A stretch of DNA of 24,862 nucleotides from Clostridiales bacterium. GTDB lineage: Bacteria; Bacillota; Clostridia; Oscillospirales; Oscillospiraceae. The position numbers and the translations under genes were made by a program. This document shows positions 6,909 through 14,460 of this stretch, in pieces. How positions within the stretch are numbered: position 1 is the stretch's first letter; each line of letters starts with the position of its first letter. The stretch covers positions 1 to 24,862 of the forward strand of contig DXYV01000041.1 in assembly GCA_019415645.1 (NCBI GenBank). Reading direction: 5' to 3'. The notes beneath the pieces are model-generated. The model searched no databases, was not told the origin of the DNA, and saw only the letters and a program-made list of their open reading frames with translations.

Positions 6909-8540
6909 TCAGCCCTCCGCCAGAGCACTGGGCGCCTCGGACAGCCACAAGGTCTGAAGCAGTCTGCCGTCGCCGCTGACGCAGCCGTCTACCGTGGTAA
7001 CCGCACCGTTGAGCGCATAGCAAATAAATTCCTCAAACATCGGGATGAACTTACCGGTCGCAGTCAGTTTTTCCTGCAATTCGGTCAGCTTCGCCGTACG
7101 CTCTTCCTGAGACAGCGTCACATCATTTACCGTCTCGTCCAGCAATGCGTCCAGCTCCTCGTTGTTCATATGCATGATCGAGTTGCTGGAATTGGGGAAC
7201 CAGGCGTTCATGTATTTGGCGGGATCGTAATAGCCGCGGGCCAGAGGAACGATGGAGGCATACTGCTCACCCTTGGCCTGGGCGTCAAAATAAGTAGCGC
7301 TGTCCATTACGGAGACTTCCACGGTAATGCCAAGCACCTCGTTCAGCTGATACTGAATGGCCTCGGTCAAAGTCGCAGCCAAGTCGCCCGTCTTTGCAGT
7401 CATCGTAATGGTTACACTGCTGTTTCCAGTCTCATCGTAGTATTTCTGGAGATACTCTTTTGCCAGATCCGGATCATACTCCAGGGCGCAGTCCACAAAG
7501 TAGGGGCTGGAAGAGGGGAATGGAGACTTCGCCAGTGTGTAACCGGTGCCGCAGTAAGCATTCACCAGAGACTCCACGTCAATTGCATGCGCAATTGCCA
7601 AGCGCAGGTTCTCATTTTTGAACGTGTCGATGTTTTCTGTGTCAAAGGCCAGACCCTGCACGCTTTGCATGGGAATCACTTCAATGCTGCCGGGCGCCAA
7701 GCCGTTTTCCATCGTGTCAATGTTTTCGCTCTTGGTCAGGATACACAGATCTACTCCGCCGTTCTGATAGTCCAGGAAGCGGGTGGTTTCATCCGCAATG
7801 CACTTAACGGTAATCTTATCGTATTTCACATTATCGGCATTCCAGTAATACGGATTTTTGATGTACACCATATCGTTTCCGGTAGACCAGTTTTCAATGT
7901 AATAGGGGCCGGAACAGACGATATCCGCCGCCACCTTTTCCGCGTTCGTACCGTCTTCGGTCCATTCTTTGCTGATGATGCCAATGCAGGACAAGTCCAC
8001 CATGGTGGAGTAGGACAAGGTGCTCAGGCCAATCTGCACGGTGGTCTCGTCGATCGCCTGGGTACGCTCCAGATCGATGGTGCTGGTATTCGATCCGGAC
8101 TCCGAATCGGAAGTCTGAATAGAGCAGACTACATCCTCTGCCGTCAGCGGAGAGCCGTCCGAGAACTTAAGGCCTTCACGCAGATGGACCGTGATTACCA
8201 GGTTCTCCTCGTCAATCTCATAGCTCTCCGCCAAATCAGCCGACAGCGAATCGTCATACTCAACACGCCAAAGCGAGGCATAACAGGCATTGTACATCAA
8301 GTTGCCACTTTTGCCGCCGCCCATCAGGAAGGGGCTCAGGCTGGAGGGCTCTCCATCCAGATTCAGGACGATCTCAGTCGCCCCGGTCTCCTCCGCCGGA
8401 GTCGTTCCGGTCGCCGCAGGGGGAGCTGAATTGTTTGAGGAGGATTGCTGGGCATCCTGGCTGCCGCAGGCACTCAGCCCAAATGCCATGCTGAGAGAAA
8501 GAGTCGCCGCAAGGATTCGCACAAGAGTCTTTCTTTTCAT
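6909..8540 (-). CDS. Solute-binding lipoprotein, SBP family 5 (Opp/Dpp type)
   Basis: This extracellular receptor of the transporter (543 aa) carries a lipoprotein signal peptide: basic MKRKTLVR, a hydrophobic stretch and the lipobox LSAC with Cys25. A Ser/Asn/Ala-rich linker follows, then a family 5 solute-binding fold (for example SPFLMGGG, LREGLKFSDGSPLTAEDV near 135, and PYYWNADNVKYDKI). Family 5 proteins bind peptides, but also nickel chelates, glycans, opines and other small molecules. Its divergent position next to a flavoenzyme cluster makes a non-peptide organic ligand plausible (inference). AAGGAGAT precedes the ATG at 8540. It is the first gene of the leftward unit. Confidence 0.93.
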   Translation of the reverse strand: MKRKTLVRILAATLSLSMAFGLSACGSQDAQQSSSNNSAPPAATGTTPAEETGATEIVLNLDGEPSSLSPFLMGGGKSGNLMYNACYASLWRVEYDDSLSADLAESYEIDEENLVITVHLREGLKFSDGSPLTAEDVVCSIQTSDSESGSNTSTIDLERTQAIDETTVQIGLSTLSYSTMVDLSCIGIISKEWTEDGTNAEKVAADIVCSGPYYIENWSTGNDMVYIKNPYYWNADNVKYDKITVKCIADETTRFLDYQNGGVDLCILTKSENIDTMENGLAPGSIEVIPMQSVQGLAFDTENIDTFKNENLRLAIAHAIDVESLVNAYCGTGYTLAKSPFPSSSPYFVDCALEYDPDLAKEYLQKYYDETGNSSVTITMTAKTGDLAATLTEAIQYQLNEVLGITVEVSVMDSATYFDAQAKGEQYASIVPLARGYYDPAKYMNAWFPNSSNSIMHMNNEELDALLDETVNDVTLSQEERTAKLTELQEKLTATGKFIPMFEEFICYALNGAVTTVDGCVSGDGRLLQTLWLSEAPSALAEG

Positions 8541-8711
8541 TGCTGTAATCTCCTTTTCTGTTTATAGACTTGAACGCAGGCTGCTGAAATTTCCTCCGTT
8601 CTTGGGTCCTTCCTGCGTATCCTGCAGGAGCCATTCAAATTGCTACGCCGTACTGTTTCCTCCCTTCATCCCCATTTTATTGGCATAGCAATCAGGATAC
8701 AAAGTTCACTC

Positions 8712-8740
8712 AATGATTGTAACATACTCAAAAATGATTG
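8712..8740. repeat. Two AATGATTG direct repeats spaced 21 bp
   Basis: AATGATTG occurs at 8712-8719 and 8733-8740, exactly 21 bases apart (two helical turns). The first copy extends to the palindrome CAATGATTG. The copies overlap the candidate -10 and -35 of the leftward promoter, as regulator half-sites on one DNA face would. Confidence 0.4.
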
Positions 8741-8744
8741 GGAA
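8716..8744 (-). promoter_or_regulatory. Candidate promoter of the transporter operon
   Basis: On the minus strand TTCCCA (8739-8744), a 17-base spacer and TACAAT (8716-8721) form a weak promoter. It would give a leader of about 170 bases before the binding-protein gene. The -35 matches the consensus at 4 of 6 positions, so activation by a regulator would be expected if it is real. Confidence 0.3.
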
Positions 8745-8859
8745 ATAGCTTTCTATTATGGTTATATTGTCAGTTTTTATAGGGTATTCAAGCAGAGCAT
8801 TCTGGATGTTCTGTACTCTCTGCTTTCTTCCGGTCCTACAGTATCATTTATCCGCTTTA

Positions 8860-8884
8860 GGCACAACCAACATAAATTTGTGCC
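8860..8884. promoter_or_regulatory. Perfect dyad GGCACAA-N11-TTGTGCC, candidate operator
   Basis: A perfect 7-bp inverted repeat with an 11-base AT-rich spacer sits in the divergent gap. The size and spacing suit a dimeric regulator, possibly the LysR-type protein encoded at 13321. Part of the half-site (GCACAA) recurs at 9021-9026, just upstream of the rightward promoter. Confidence 0.4.
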
Positions 8885-9026
8885 CTCACAAAAAAATAGT
8901 GTACACTTTTGTCAATCGCACAGCGATTTGTTTTTCAAACGCCTGACCGCGCAACGGTTCGGGAAGATTCCAACTTTTCTCCCATAGTCTCGTCCTATAT
9001 TATCATAAATAAACTAAATTGCACAA

Positions 9027-9041
9027 GTTCTGGACAAGAAC
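9027..9041. promoter_or_regulatory. Dyad GTTCT-N5-AGAAC over the rightward -35
   Basis: GTTCT (9027-9031) and AGAAC (9037-9041) form a short perfect inverted repeat that covers the -35 box TGGACA. A protein bound here would block RNA polymerase. The arms are only 5 bp, so chance cannot be excluded. Confidence 0.25.
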
Positions 9042-9059
9042 ATCCCTTTGCTTTATACT
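9031..9059 (+). promoter_or_regulatory. Promoter of first OYE-type gene
   Basis: TGGACA (9031-9036), a 17-base spacer and TATACT (9054-9059), each 5 of 6 to consensus, lie 45 bases before the start codon. Confidence 0.6.
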
Positions 9060-9104
9060 GATTGTCAGATTCACGCCCCATCCACAACAGAAAGGAGCCT
9101 TCCT

Positions 9105-11081
9105 ATGGTCAACCGTTATCCTCATCTTCTCTCTCCGCTCAAGGTCCGGAACGTGGTGTTCAAAAACCGCATGTACGCCTCAAAAGCGCTTCCCCACTTT
9201 ATCCAGGGGCCGGAGAACTACCCGGCGGACCCCACCATCGAATATTACGCCAATCTGGCCCGCAACGGCGCCGCCGTGGTCACCTGCAAAAGCGACGATA
9301 CAAAATGTGCCCGCATGGACATCAAAAGTAAGGACGGGAAGCATATGGCGATCTATAACGCCGACGACCCGGCCTGCCAGAATTACTGGTCCCAGCTGAC
9401 CGACGCCATCCACTACTACGGCGCGAAAGCCTGCATTTCCCTGCACCGCCAGGAACCGGAAGAAGGCTATGGAATCAGCGCGCTTACGCAGGAAGAGATC
9501 GACGCGATGGAGGGCCATTACCGCCTGTTTCCCTGCCGCGAAATGACCAAGGCAGAAATTCAAAATCTGGTGGAGATCTTTGCGCAAAAAGCGCTTCAAT
9601 TCAAAAAGCTAGGCTTTGACATGTGCAATGTCTATATGGCCTACCGCTCCTCCATTCTCTCCTGCGCGCTTTCCCCCGCCACCAACCACCGCACCGACGA
9701 ATATGGCGGCAGTCTGGAAAACCGCTGCCGCCTGCCTCTGGAGGTGTGCGCCGCCATCAAGAAGGCCTGCGGCGACGATTTCCTGGTGGAAGTCCAGCTC
9801 AGCGGAGACGAGTACGAGGGCGGATACACTCTGGAGGACACGATCGGCTTCGCAAAGCTTGCCGAGGCGCAGGGCGTGGTGGACATCATCCACATCCGCG
9901 GCCGGGATGGCTCTGATTCCCACCCCACCGGCTTTAATTCCCGTCCTGGCTGGAATTTGACCCTTCACATGGCAGAAGTGCTTAAGAAGCATGTCTCCAA
10001 AATCGTGATTGCCCCCAACGGCGGCTACCAAGACTTACAGCGCAATGAGCAGATCATTGCGGAAGGCAAAGCGGATATGATCGTAATGGGCCGCGCCTTT
10101 ATCTGCGACTATGACTACTTCCAGAAGGCCGTGGAGGGCCGGGGCGAGGATGTAGTTCCCTGCATCCGCTGCAACAAGTGTCATGTGGCGTCCCTGGATG
10201 GGCCGTGGGTCAGCGGCTGCTCGGTCAATCCACGCATGGGTCTGGATCATTTTATCCAGAAATTTGTCCGTCCCGTCGGGCCATCCCGCAAGGTGGCCGT
10301 CATCGGCGGCGGGCCGGCCGGTATGGCGGCCGCATTGTACGCCGCCGACCGAGGGCACGCCGTAACACTGTTCGAAGCCCGTCCCTGTTTGGGCGGCCAG
10401 CTCTTCCATTCCGATTACGCCTCTTTCAAATGGCCGCTGCGGGATTACAAGAACTGGCTGATCCGTCAGCTCTATCAGAACGGCGTAACCGTCCGCCTTA
10501 ATACCAGCGCCACACCTGAGATGATCGCGGCTGGCGGCTTTGACGCCATCATCTCGGCCACCGGCGCCGTACCCAAGCGACCCCCGATTCCCGGCGCAGA
10601 CCTCCCCGGAGTTTCCACTGCGCTGGATGTCTATGGACACGAATCGGAGCTCGGCCATCGGGTCGTCGTTGTCGGCGGCTCTGAGACCGGAACGGAGACC
10701 GGCATGTATCTGGCTGAATCCGGTCATGAAGTGACCGTACTCACCCGCCAGAGTGCTCTGGCCACGGATGCGACTCCGATCCACTACATCGAGATGTTCC
10801 GCGACGCCTGGGAGTCTCTGGACGGTTTCTCCAGCATCGTCCATGCCACCACGACCGCAATCACGGAGCACAGTGTCACCTACCGGCTCCCGGATGGCTC
10901 CGAACATCAAATCCCGTGCGACAGTGTTGTGGTGTGCGGCGGGATGCGCGCCCTTCAGGATGAGGCGCTGGCCTTTGGCGGAATCACGCCCCTCTTTTTC
11001 ACCGTAGGCGACTGCAACCGGCCCGCCAATGTCCGTGAATGCATCCGCAGCGCCTTTGCCGCTGCCAATAATATCATCTGA
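9105..11081 (+). CDS. OYE-type Fe-S/FMN/FAD ene-reductase-like oxidoreductase 1
   Basis: This 658-residue protein has the layout of 2,4-dienoyl-CoA reductase, BaiCD and BaiH: an N-terminal FMN-binding TIM barrel (1 to about 340), a 4Fe-4S site and a C-terminal FAD/NAD(P)H module. The Fe-S cysteines are C353, C356, C359 and C372 (C-x2-C-x2-C-x12-C; FadH has C-x2-C-x3-C-x11-C). VIGGGPAG and VVGGSETGTETG mark the two dinucleotide folds. TNHRTDEYGGSLENR is the family hallmark. Where FadH and BaiCD have the proton-donating Tyr, this protein reads Y177-M-A-Y-R-S182, so the Tyr is replaced by Ser. It probably reduces an activated C=C bond or a related conjugated compound in the cytoplasm (inference). 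The start at 9105 has AAAGGAG upstream. Confidence 0.9.
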   Translation: MVNRYPHLLSPLKVRNVVFKNRMYASKALPHFIQGPENYPADPTIEYYANLARNGAAVVTCKSDDTKCARMDIKSKDGKHMAIYNADDPACQNYWSQLTDAIHYYGAKACISLHRQEPEEGYGISALTQEEIDAMEGHYRLFPCREMTKAEIQNLVEIFAQKALQFKKLGFDMCNVYMAYRSSILSCALSPATNHRTDEYGGSLENRCRLPLEVCAAIKKACGDDFLVEVQLSGDEYEGGYTLEDTIGFAKLAEAQGVVDIIHIRGRDGSDSHPTGFNSRPGWNLTLHMAEVLKKHVSKIVIAPNGGYQDLQRNEQIIAEGKADMIVMGRAFICDYDYFQKAVEGRGEDVVPCIRCNKCHVASLDGPWVSGCSVNPRMGLDHFIQKFVRPVGPSRKVAVIGGGPAGMAAALYAADRGHAVTLFEARPCLGGQLFHSDYASFKWPLRDYKNWLIRQLYQNGVTVRLNTSATPEMIAAGGFDAIISATGAVPKRPPIPGADLPGVSTALDVYGHESELGHRVVVVGGSETGTETGMYLAESGHEVTVLTRQSALATDATPIHYIEMFRDAWESLDGFSSIVHATTTAITEHSVTYRLPDGSEHQIPCDSVVVCGGMRALQDEALAFGGITPLFFTVGDCNRPANVRECIRSAFAAANNII

Positions 11082-11144
11082 CTTTCCTTGGCCCCCTTTC
11101 TGCGTTCAACAATATTTTTTTGGTGCCCCACAATTTCAGGTTGT

Positions 11145-11173
11145 TTGATTCCATTTCAGCCCTTTGCTATCAT
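11145..11173 (+). promoter_or_regulatory. Promoter of second OYE-type gene
   Basis: TTGATT (11145-11150), a 17-base spacer and TATCAT (11168-11173) lie in the 140-base gap between the two OYE-type genes. CACAATTTCAGG just upstream (11129-11140) resembles CACAAGTTCTGG at 9022-9033 before the first gene. Confidence 0.5.
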
Positions 11174-11221
11174 AAAACCATCGTGGAACATTTTATTGAT
11201 TTGCTGACTGGAGGTCATGGA

Positions 11222-13168
11222 ATGAGTGTCAAGTACAAAAGCCTGCTTTCTCCCCTAAAAATTGGTTCCTTTACCCTAAAGAATCGCATGGTTTCCTCCA
11301 ATTCCCTGCCCCACTTCCTGCAGGGGCCTGAAACCTACCCTGCCGATCCTGTGTTTACCCATTACGTCAACCGCGCCAAAAGCGGCGCGGCCATCGTCAC
11401 CTGTATGGGCATCAACAACATGCTGCGGGGAAAAAAGATCCCCACAGAGGTGGATGCGGCGCATTTCCCGGACTTTGAGCTCTATAACCCTCTGGCGCAA
11501 AACTATCTCATTCAGCTGACCGAGGGCATTCATTTCTATGATTCCCTCGCCGCTATGGCGCTGTATGTCGGGCGGAAGTCAGACTACTGCTATCTGGATC
11601 ACGGGGAGCCCACTGGTGTGCCCGCTCACCTGGATGTAACGGAATATGACGAGGAGACCCTGGAAAAAATCGTCCAGAGCTATGTTCAGCAGGCGACCAC
11701 ACTCAAGTGGCTGGGCTTTGATATGATCTCCTTCCACTTTGCCTACCGCAACCAGCTTCCGGCCCGCTTCATGTCTCCCCTGACCAACCACCGCACCGAC
11801 GAATACAACGGCAGCGTGGAGAATCGCTGCCGCTATGCCAAGCGCGTGCTCCATGCGGTGCGGGAGGCCGTAGGCCGGGACATGCTTTTGGAGGTTCTCG
11901 TCAGTGCGGAGGAGCCGGAAGGTGGCTATACCCTGGATGACACCGTCTCGTTCCTGCGCATGGTAGAGGACGACATTGACATCGTGCAGCTGCGCGCACC
12001 CGAAGCGGACCCCAATCACCCCACCGGCTTCTGTCTGGAGGAGACCCCCTTCCTGCACTACGCGGAATACGTCAAACGCAGCGGCGTCAACGTTGTGGTC
12101 TCCGGCGTCGGTGGATACCAGTACATCCCCACCTGCGATCAGGCCGTAGCGGACGGAAAGCTGGATCTGGTCGCCATGGCGCGCAGCTGGATCTCCAACC
12201 CTGATTATGGACAACTGGTCTATGAGGGCCGGGAGGAAGATATGGTCCCCTGTATCCGGTGCAACAAATGTCACGGCCGCGGGGAGAACGACCCCTTCGC
12301 CAGCGTCTGTTCGGTCAACCCCATTCTGGGCCTGGAGCACCATATCGCAAAGATGGTGCGCGAGCCCTCCTCTCCAAAGCAAATCGCAGTGATCGGCGGC
12401 GGGCCCGGCGGAATGCGTGCGGCGCTGATGCTGTCTGACCGCGGCCATCAGGTTACCATCTTTGAAAAAAGCGATAGTCTGGGCGGTGCCATCCGCCATG
12501 CGGATTTTGTGGATTTCAAATGGCCGCTCAAGCGGTACAAAGATTGGCTCATCGCGCAAGTGGAAAAGCGCCCCATTCAGATCAGGCTCAATACCCAGGC
12601 TACACCGGATGGAATCGCTGCGGAGCACTTTGACATTGTTTTGGCCGCAGTCGGTGCGGAGCCGGTTCGTCCGCCCATCCCCGGAGCGGACGGTGCCAAC
12701 GTCTCCTTTGCCACGGACATCCTCTGCGACCACACAAAGGCCGGCCATAAGGTTGTGGTCATTGGCGGCGGCGAGGTGGGAACTGAGACCGGCATGCACC
12801 TGGCGGAGCACGGCCATGAGGTCATGGTTCTGGAAATGCGGGATACCCTGGCTGCTGATACCACTAAAATCCATTACCGCTCCATGTTCCAGGCCTATTG
12901 GGAGAGCCTGCCCAACTTCCATTATCAGCTCAATGCCACCTGCACCGCGATTCGCGACGGAAAGGTGTTCTATCGCGATGCGGACGGCGCAGAACACAGC
13001 CTGGAAGCGGATACCGTCGTTCTTTCCGCCGGCATGAAAGCCAAGCGGGACGAGGCGCTGGCCTATTATGGCATCTGCGACCGTTTTTACATGATCGGCG
13101 ACTGCCGAAAAGCCGCCACCCTTCAGCAGACCAATCGCTCCGCTTTTGCCGTTGCTTCTCAGATTTAA
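11222..13168 (+). CDS. OYE-type Fe-S/FMN/FAD ene-reductase-like oxidoreductase 2
   Basis: This protein (648 aa) is a clear paralogue of the preceding gene with the same three modules. The Fe-S cysteines are C344, C347, C350 and C363, again C-x2-C-x2-C-x12-C. VIGGGPGG and VIGGGEVGTETG mark the FAD and NAD(P)H folds, and TNHRTDEYNGSVENR is the family motif. The active-site stretch is H172-F-A-Y-R-N177: the first His of the usual HxAHGY is kept, but the Tyr is replaced by Asn. Both paralogues share HPTGF in the barrel, near where FadH has its second catalytic His. The start at 11222 has GGAGG 7 bases upstream; the frame is open further upstream to 11120, but without a site. The two paralogues may act on different isomers or successive double bonds (inference). 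Confidence 0.9.
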   Translation: MSVKYKSLLSPLKIGSFTLKNRMVSSNSLPHFLQGPETYPADPVFTHYVNRAKSGAAIVTCMGINNMLRGKKIPTEVDAAHFPDFELYNPLAQNYLIQLTEGIHFYDSLAAMALYVGRKSDYCYLDHGEPTGVPAHLDVTEYDEETLEKIVQSYVQQATTLKWLGFDMISFHFAYRNQLPARFMSPLTNHRTDEYNGSVENRCRYAKRVLHAVREAVGRDMLLEVLVSAEEPEGGYTLDDTVSFLRMVEDDIDIVQLRAPEADPNHPTGFCLEETPFLHYAEYVKRSGVNVVVSGVGGYQYIPTCDQAVADGKLDLVAMARSWISNPDYGQLVYEGREEDMVPCIRCNKCHGRGENDPFASVCSVNPILGLEHHIAKMVREPSSPKQIAVIGGGPGGMRAALMLSDRGHQVTIFEKSDSLGGAIRHADFVDFKWPLKRYKDWLIAQVEKRPIQIRLNTQATPDGIAAEHFDIVLAAVGAEPVRPPIPGADGANVSFATDILCDHTKAGHKVVVIGGGEVGTETGMHLAEHGHEVMVLEMRDTLAADTTKIHYRSMFQAYWESLPNFHYQLNATCTAIRDGKVFYRDADGAEHSLEADTVVLSAGMKAKRDEALAYYGICDRFYMIGDCRKAATLQQTNRSAFAVASQI

Positions 13169-13183
13169 GCTTTCATACATTTT

Positions 13184-13222
13184 ACCGCTGCGGCATCTCG
13201 CTTGCCGCAGCGGTATTTCTTT
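13184..13222 (+). terminator. Terminator after the OYE-type pair
   Basis: A perfect 12-bp stem (13184-13195 with 13203-13214), a 7-base loop and a T-rich tail ATTTCTTT follow the second oxidoreductase gene by 15 bases. Confidence 0.85.
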
Positions 13223-13243
13223 CTCGGCAGGGAAATGCTTCCA

Positions 13244-13272
13244 TTGCTTTTCGAATGGGCCCTCCCTATAAT
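13244..13272 (+). promoter_or_regulatory. Promoter of the LysR-type regulator
   Basis: TTGCTT (13244-13249), a 17-base spacer and a perfect TATAAT (13267-13272) lie 48 bases before the GTG start. Confidence 0.7.
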
Positions 13273-13320
13273 AGAGATAGGTTCAACATTTGGCAGGTTT
13301 GAAAAAGGCGGAGGGAAACA

Positions 13321-14262
13321 GTGCGAATCGATTATCTAAGGTATTTCATATTGGTCTCAGAAACCGGGTCCATCAGTCAGGCGGCAGAAAAACTCTATAT
13401 TACACAGCAGGGTCTGAGCCGAATCATCAGCAATCTGGAGAAGGAATTCGGTACTCCCCTGTTCATCCGGAACAACAACCGAATCAAGCTCACAGAGGCC
13501 GGGACACGCGCCGTAGCTTGGGCACGTAAGATCGATCTGGACTATCAATCCATGGTCGAGGACATTCGTCCCGTCTCAGATTCTGCGCTGGATATGGCGG
13601 GGCGCTCCTATGTGATTTATGCTACGCCGGTGACTTGCGCCACCGTCGTTCCCCACATTATTGATACGATCAGCCATCAGTTCCCCGGCGTCCATTTTAA
13701 TGTAATCGAAAAATTGCCCACAGAGATCGTGGATGAATGCGCGCTTGATGAAAACAGCATGGCCGTGTTGAGCATCTCAACCTTCCTGCGAAACGACTGC
13801 AAACGTCTCAATCAGCCTGAATGCTATTTTGAAGAATACTTCCACGATATTCTCATGCTCAGCGTAGCAAAAAGCAGTCCAATCGCCCGCCAGAAAATGG
13901 TTTCTCAAAAGCAGCTGTCTGATGTTCCCATGGCCTTGCACTATACAGAGTTGTATATGATTCGCCATCTTTTGGGCGAGGCATACCAGCCCAGCGTGTT
14001 GGTCCATACCATTGATCACGGGTTTTGCCAAGCCATCGTAGAGCGCGGAAAGGCCGCCGGATTTACCTCCGCTCTTTTGGAATACTATTATCCATCCGAT
14101 AAGACCGTTATGGTCCCTCTTGAAAAAAGCGTTGCCATAGCCTATGGCTGTCTCTACAACAAATCCATCCCGCTCAATCCCATTTCAAAGGAACTGCTCA
14201 ACATTATTCGGGAGGAACTCAAACGCTGCAACGATGCCCAGCGCAACTGGAGCGCCGACTAA
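13321..14262 (+). CDS. LysR-type transcriptional regulator
   Basis: This 313-residue DNA-binding protein has an N-terminal winged helix-turn-helix (residues 1-60): DYLRYFILVSETGSISQAAE, then YITQQGLSRIISNLEKEFG and PLFIR, the LysR signature. The rest is the effector-binding domain, weakly conserved as usual. The start is GTG with GGAGG upstream. It lies between the OYE-type pair and the hydratase/flavoprotein unit, with terminators on both sides, so it is transcribed alone. It is the obvious candidate regulator of the surrounding genes and perhaps of the divergent transporter; the inducer would then be the pathway substrate (inference). Confidence 0.93.
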   Translation: MRIDYLRYFILVSETGSISQAAEKLYITQQGLSRIISNLEKEFGTPLFIRNNNRIKLTEAGTRAVAWARKIDLDYQSMVEDIRPVSDSALDMAGRSYVIYATPVTCATVVPHIIDTISHQFPGVHFNVIEKLPTEIVDECALDENSMAVLSISTFLRNDCKRLNQPECYFEEYFHDILMLSVAKSSPIARQKMVSQKQLSDVPMALHYTELYMIRHLLGEAYQPSVLVHTIDHGFCQAIVERGKAAGFTSALLEYYYPSDKTVMVPLEKSVAIAYGCLYNKSIPLNPISKELLNIIREELKRCNDAQRNWSAD

Positions 14263-14279
14263 TATACGTCTGTCCCAGT

Positions 14280-14318
14280 ACCCTCTCCCGCTCTTCATGC
14301 GGGAGAGGGTGCTTTTTT
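14280..14318 (+). terminator. Terminator after the LysR gene
   Basis: A 12-bp stem (14280-14291 with 14299-14310), a 7-base loop and the tail GCTTTTTT lie 17 bases past the regulator's stop codon. Confidence 0.9.
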
Positions 14319-14460
14319 GCTTCCCAATTCAAAGGGACAACAGATATTTGTACTGTGACAAATTTGTGTTGGTTGCTTGCCGGCCAGCCAAATGATACTC
14401 TTTTTATATAGAATCTGTATCCGCTTTCTTTGCCCGTACTACCGGAAAGGGAGTGTTCTT
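14319..14460 (+). promoter_or_regulatory. Upstream region of the hydratase-flavoprotein operon
   Basis: This gap must hold the promoter of the five-gene unit, but no good -35/-10 pair is visible. The best is TTGCTT (14373-14378) with TACTCT (14396-14401), 17 bases apart. An ACAAATTTGT palindrome (14358-14367) lies just upstream. A poor promoter next to a dyad fits activator dependence, as is common for LysR targets. Confidence 0.35.

Larger units (their letters stand above)
8541..9104. other. AT-rich divergent intergenic region
   Basis: This 564-base gap separates the leftward transporter operon from the rightward flavoenzyme cluster. Short open frames here (for example 8640-8987 and 8758-8946) have no ribosome binding site or family resemblance, so I do not call them genes. 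It contains a promoter-like sequence on each strand, paired AATGATTG repeats (8712-8740), an 8-bp inverted repeat AAGCAGAG/CTCTGCTT (8790-8797 and 8818-8825), a 7-bp dyad (8860-8884), AATCGC-ACA-GCGATT (8914-8928) and a dyad over the rightward -35 (9027-9041). Confidence 0.7.

Noticed and set aside
8640..8987. Open frames in the divergent gap (115 and 62 codons)
   Set aside because: No ribosome binding site, low-complexity hydrophobic or random-looking translation and AT-rich composition unlike the real genes; better read as regulatory DNA.
9105..13168. Bile-acid BaiCD/BaiH or bilirubin reductase BilR
   Set aside because: The overall fold agrees, but the active-site residues and Fe-S spacing differ, and no other bai genes are present; the short motif I recall for BilR (HGDR) is not seen.
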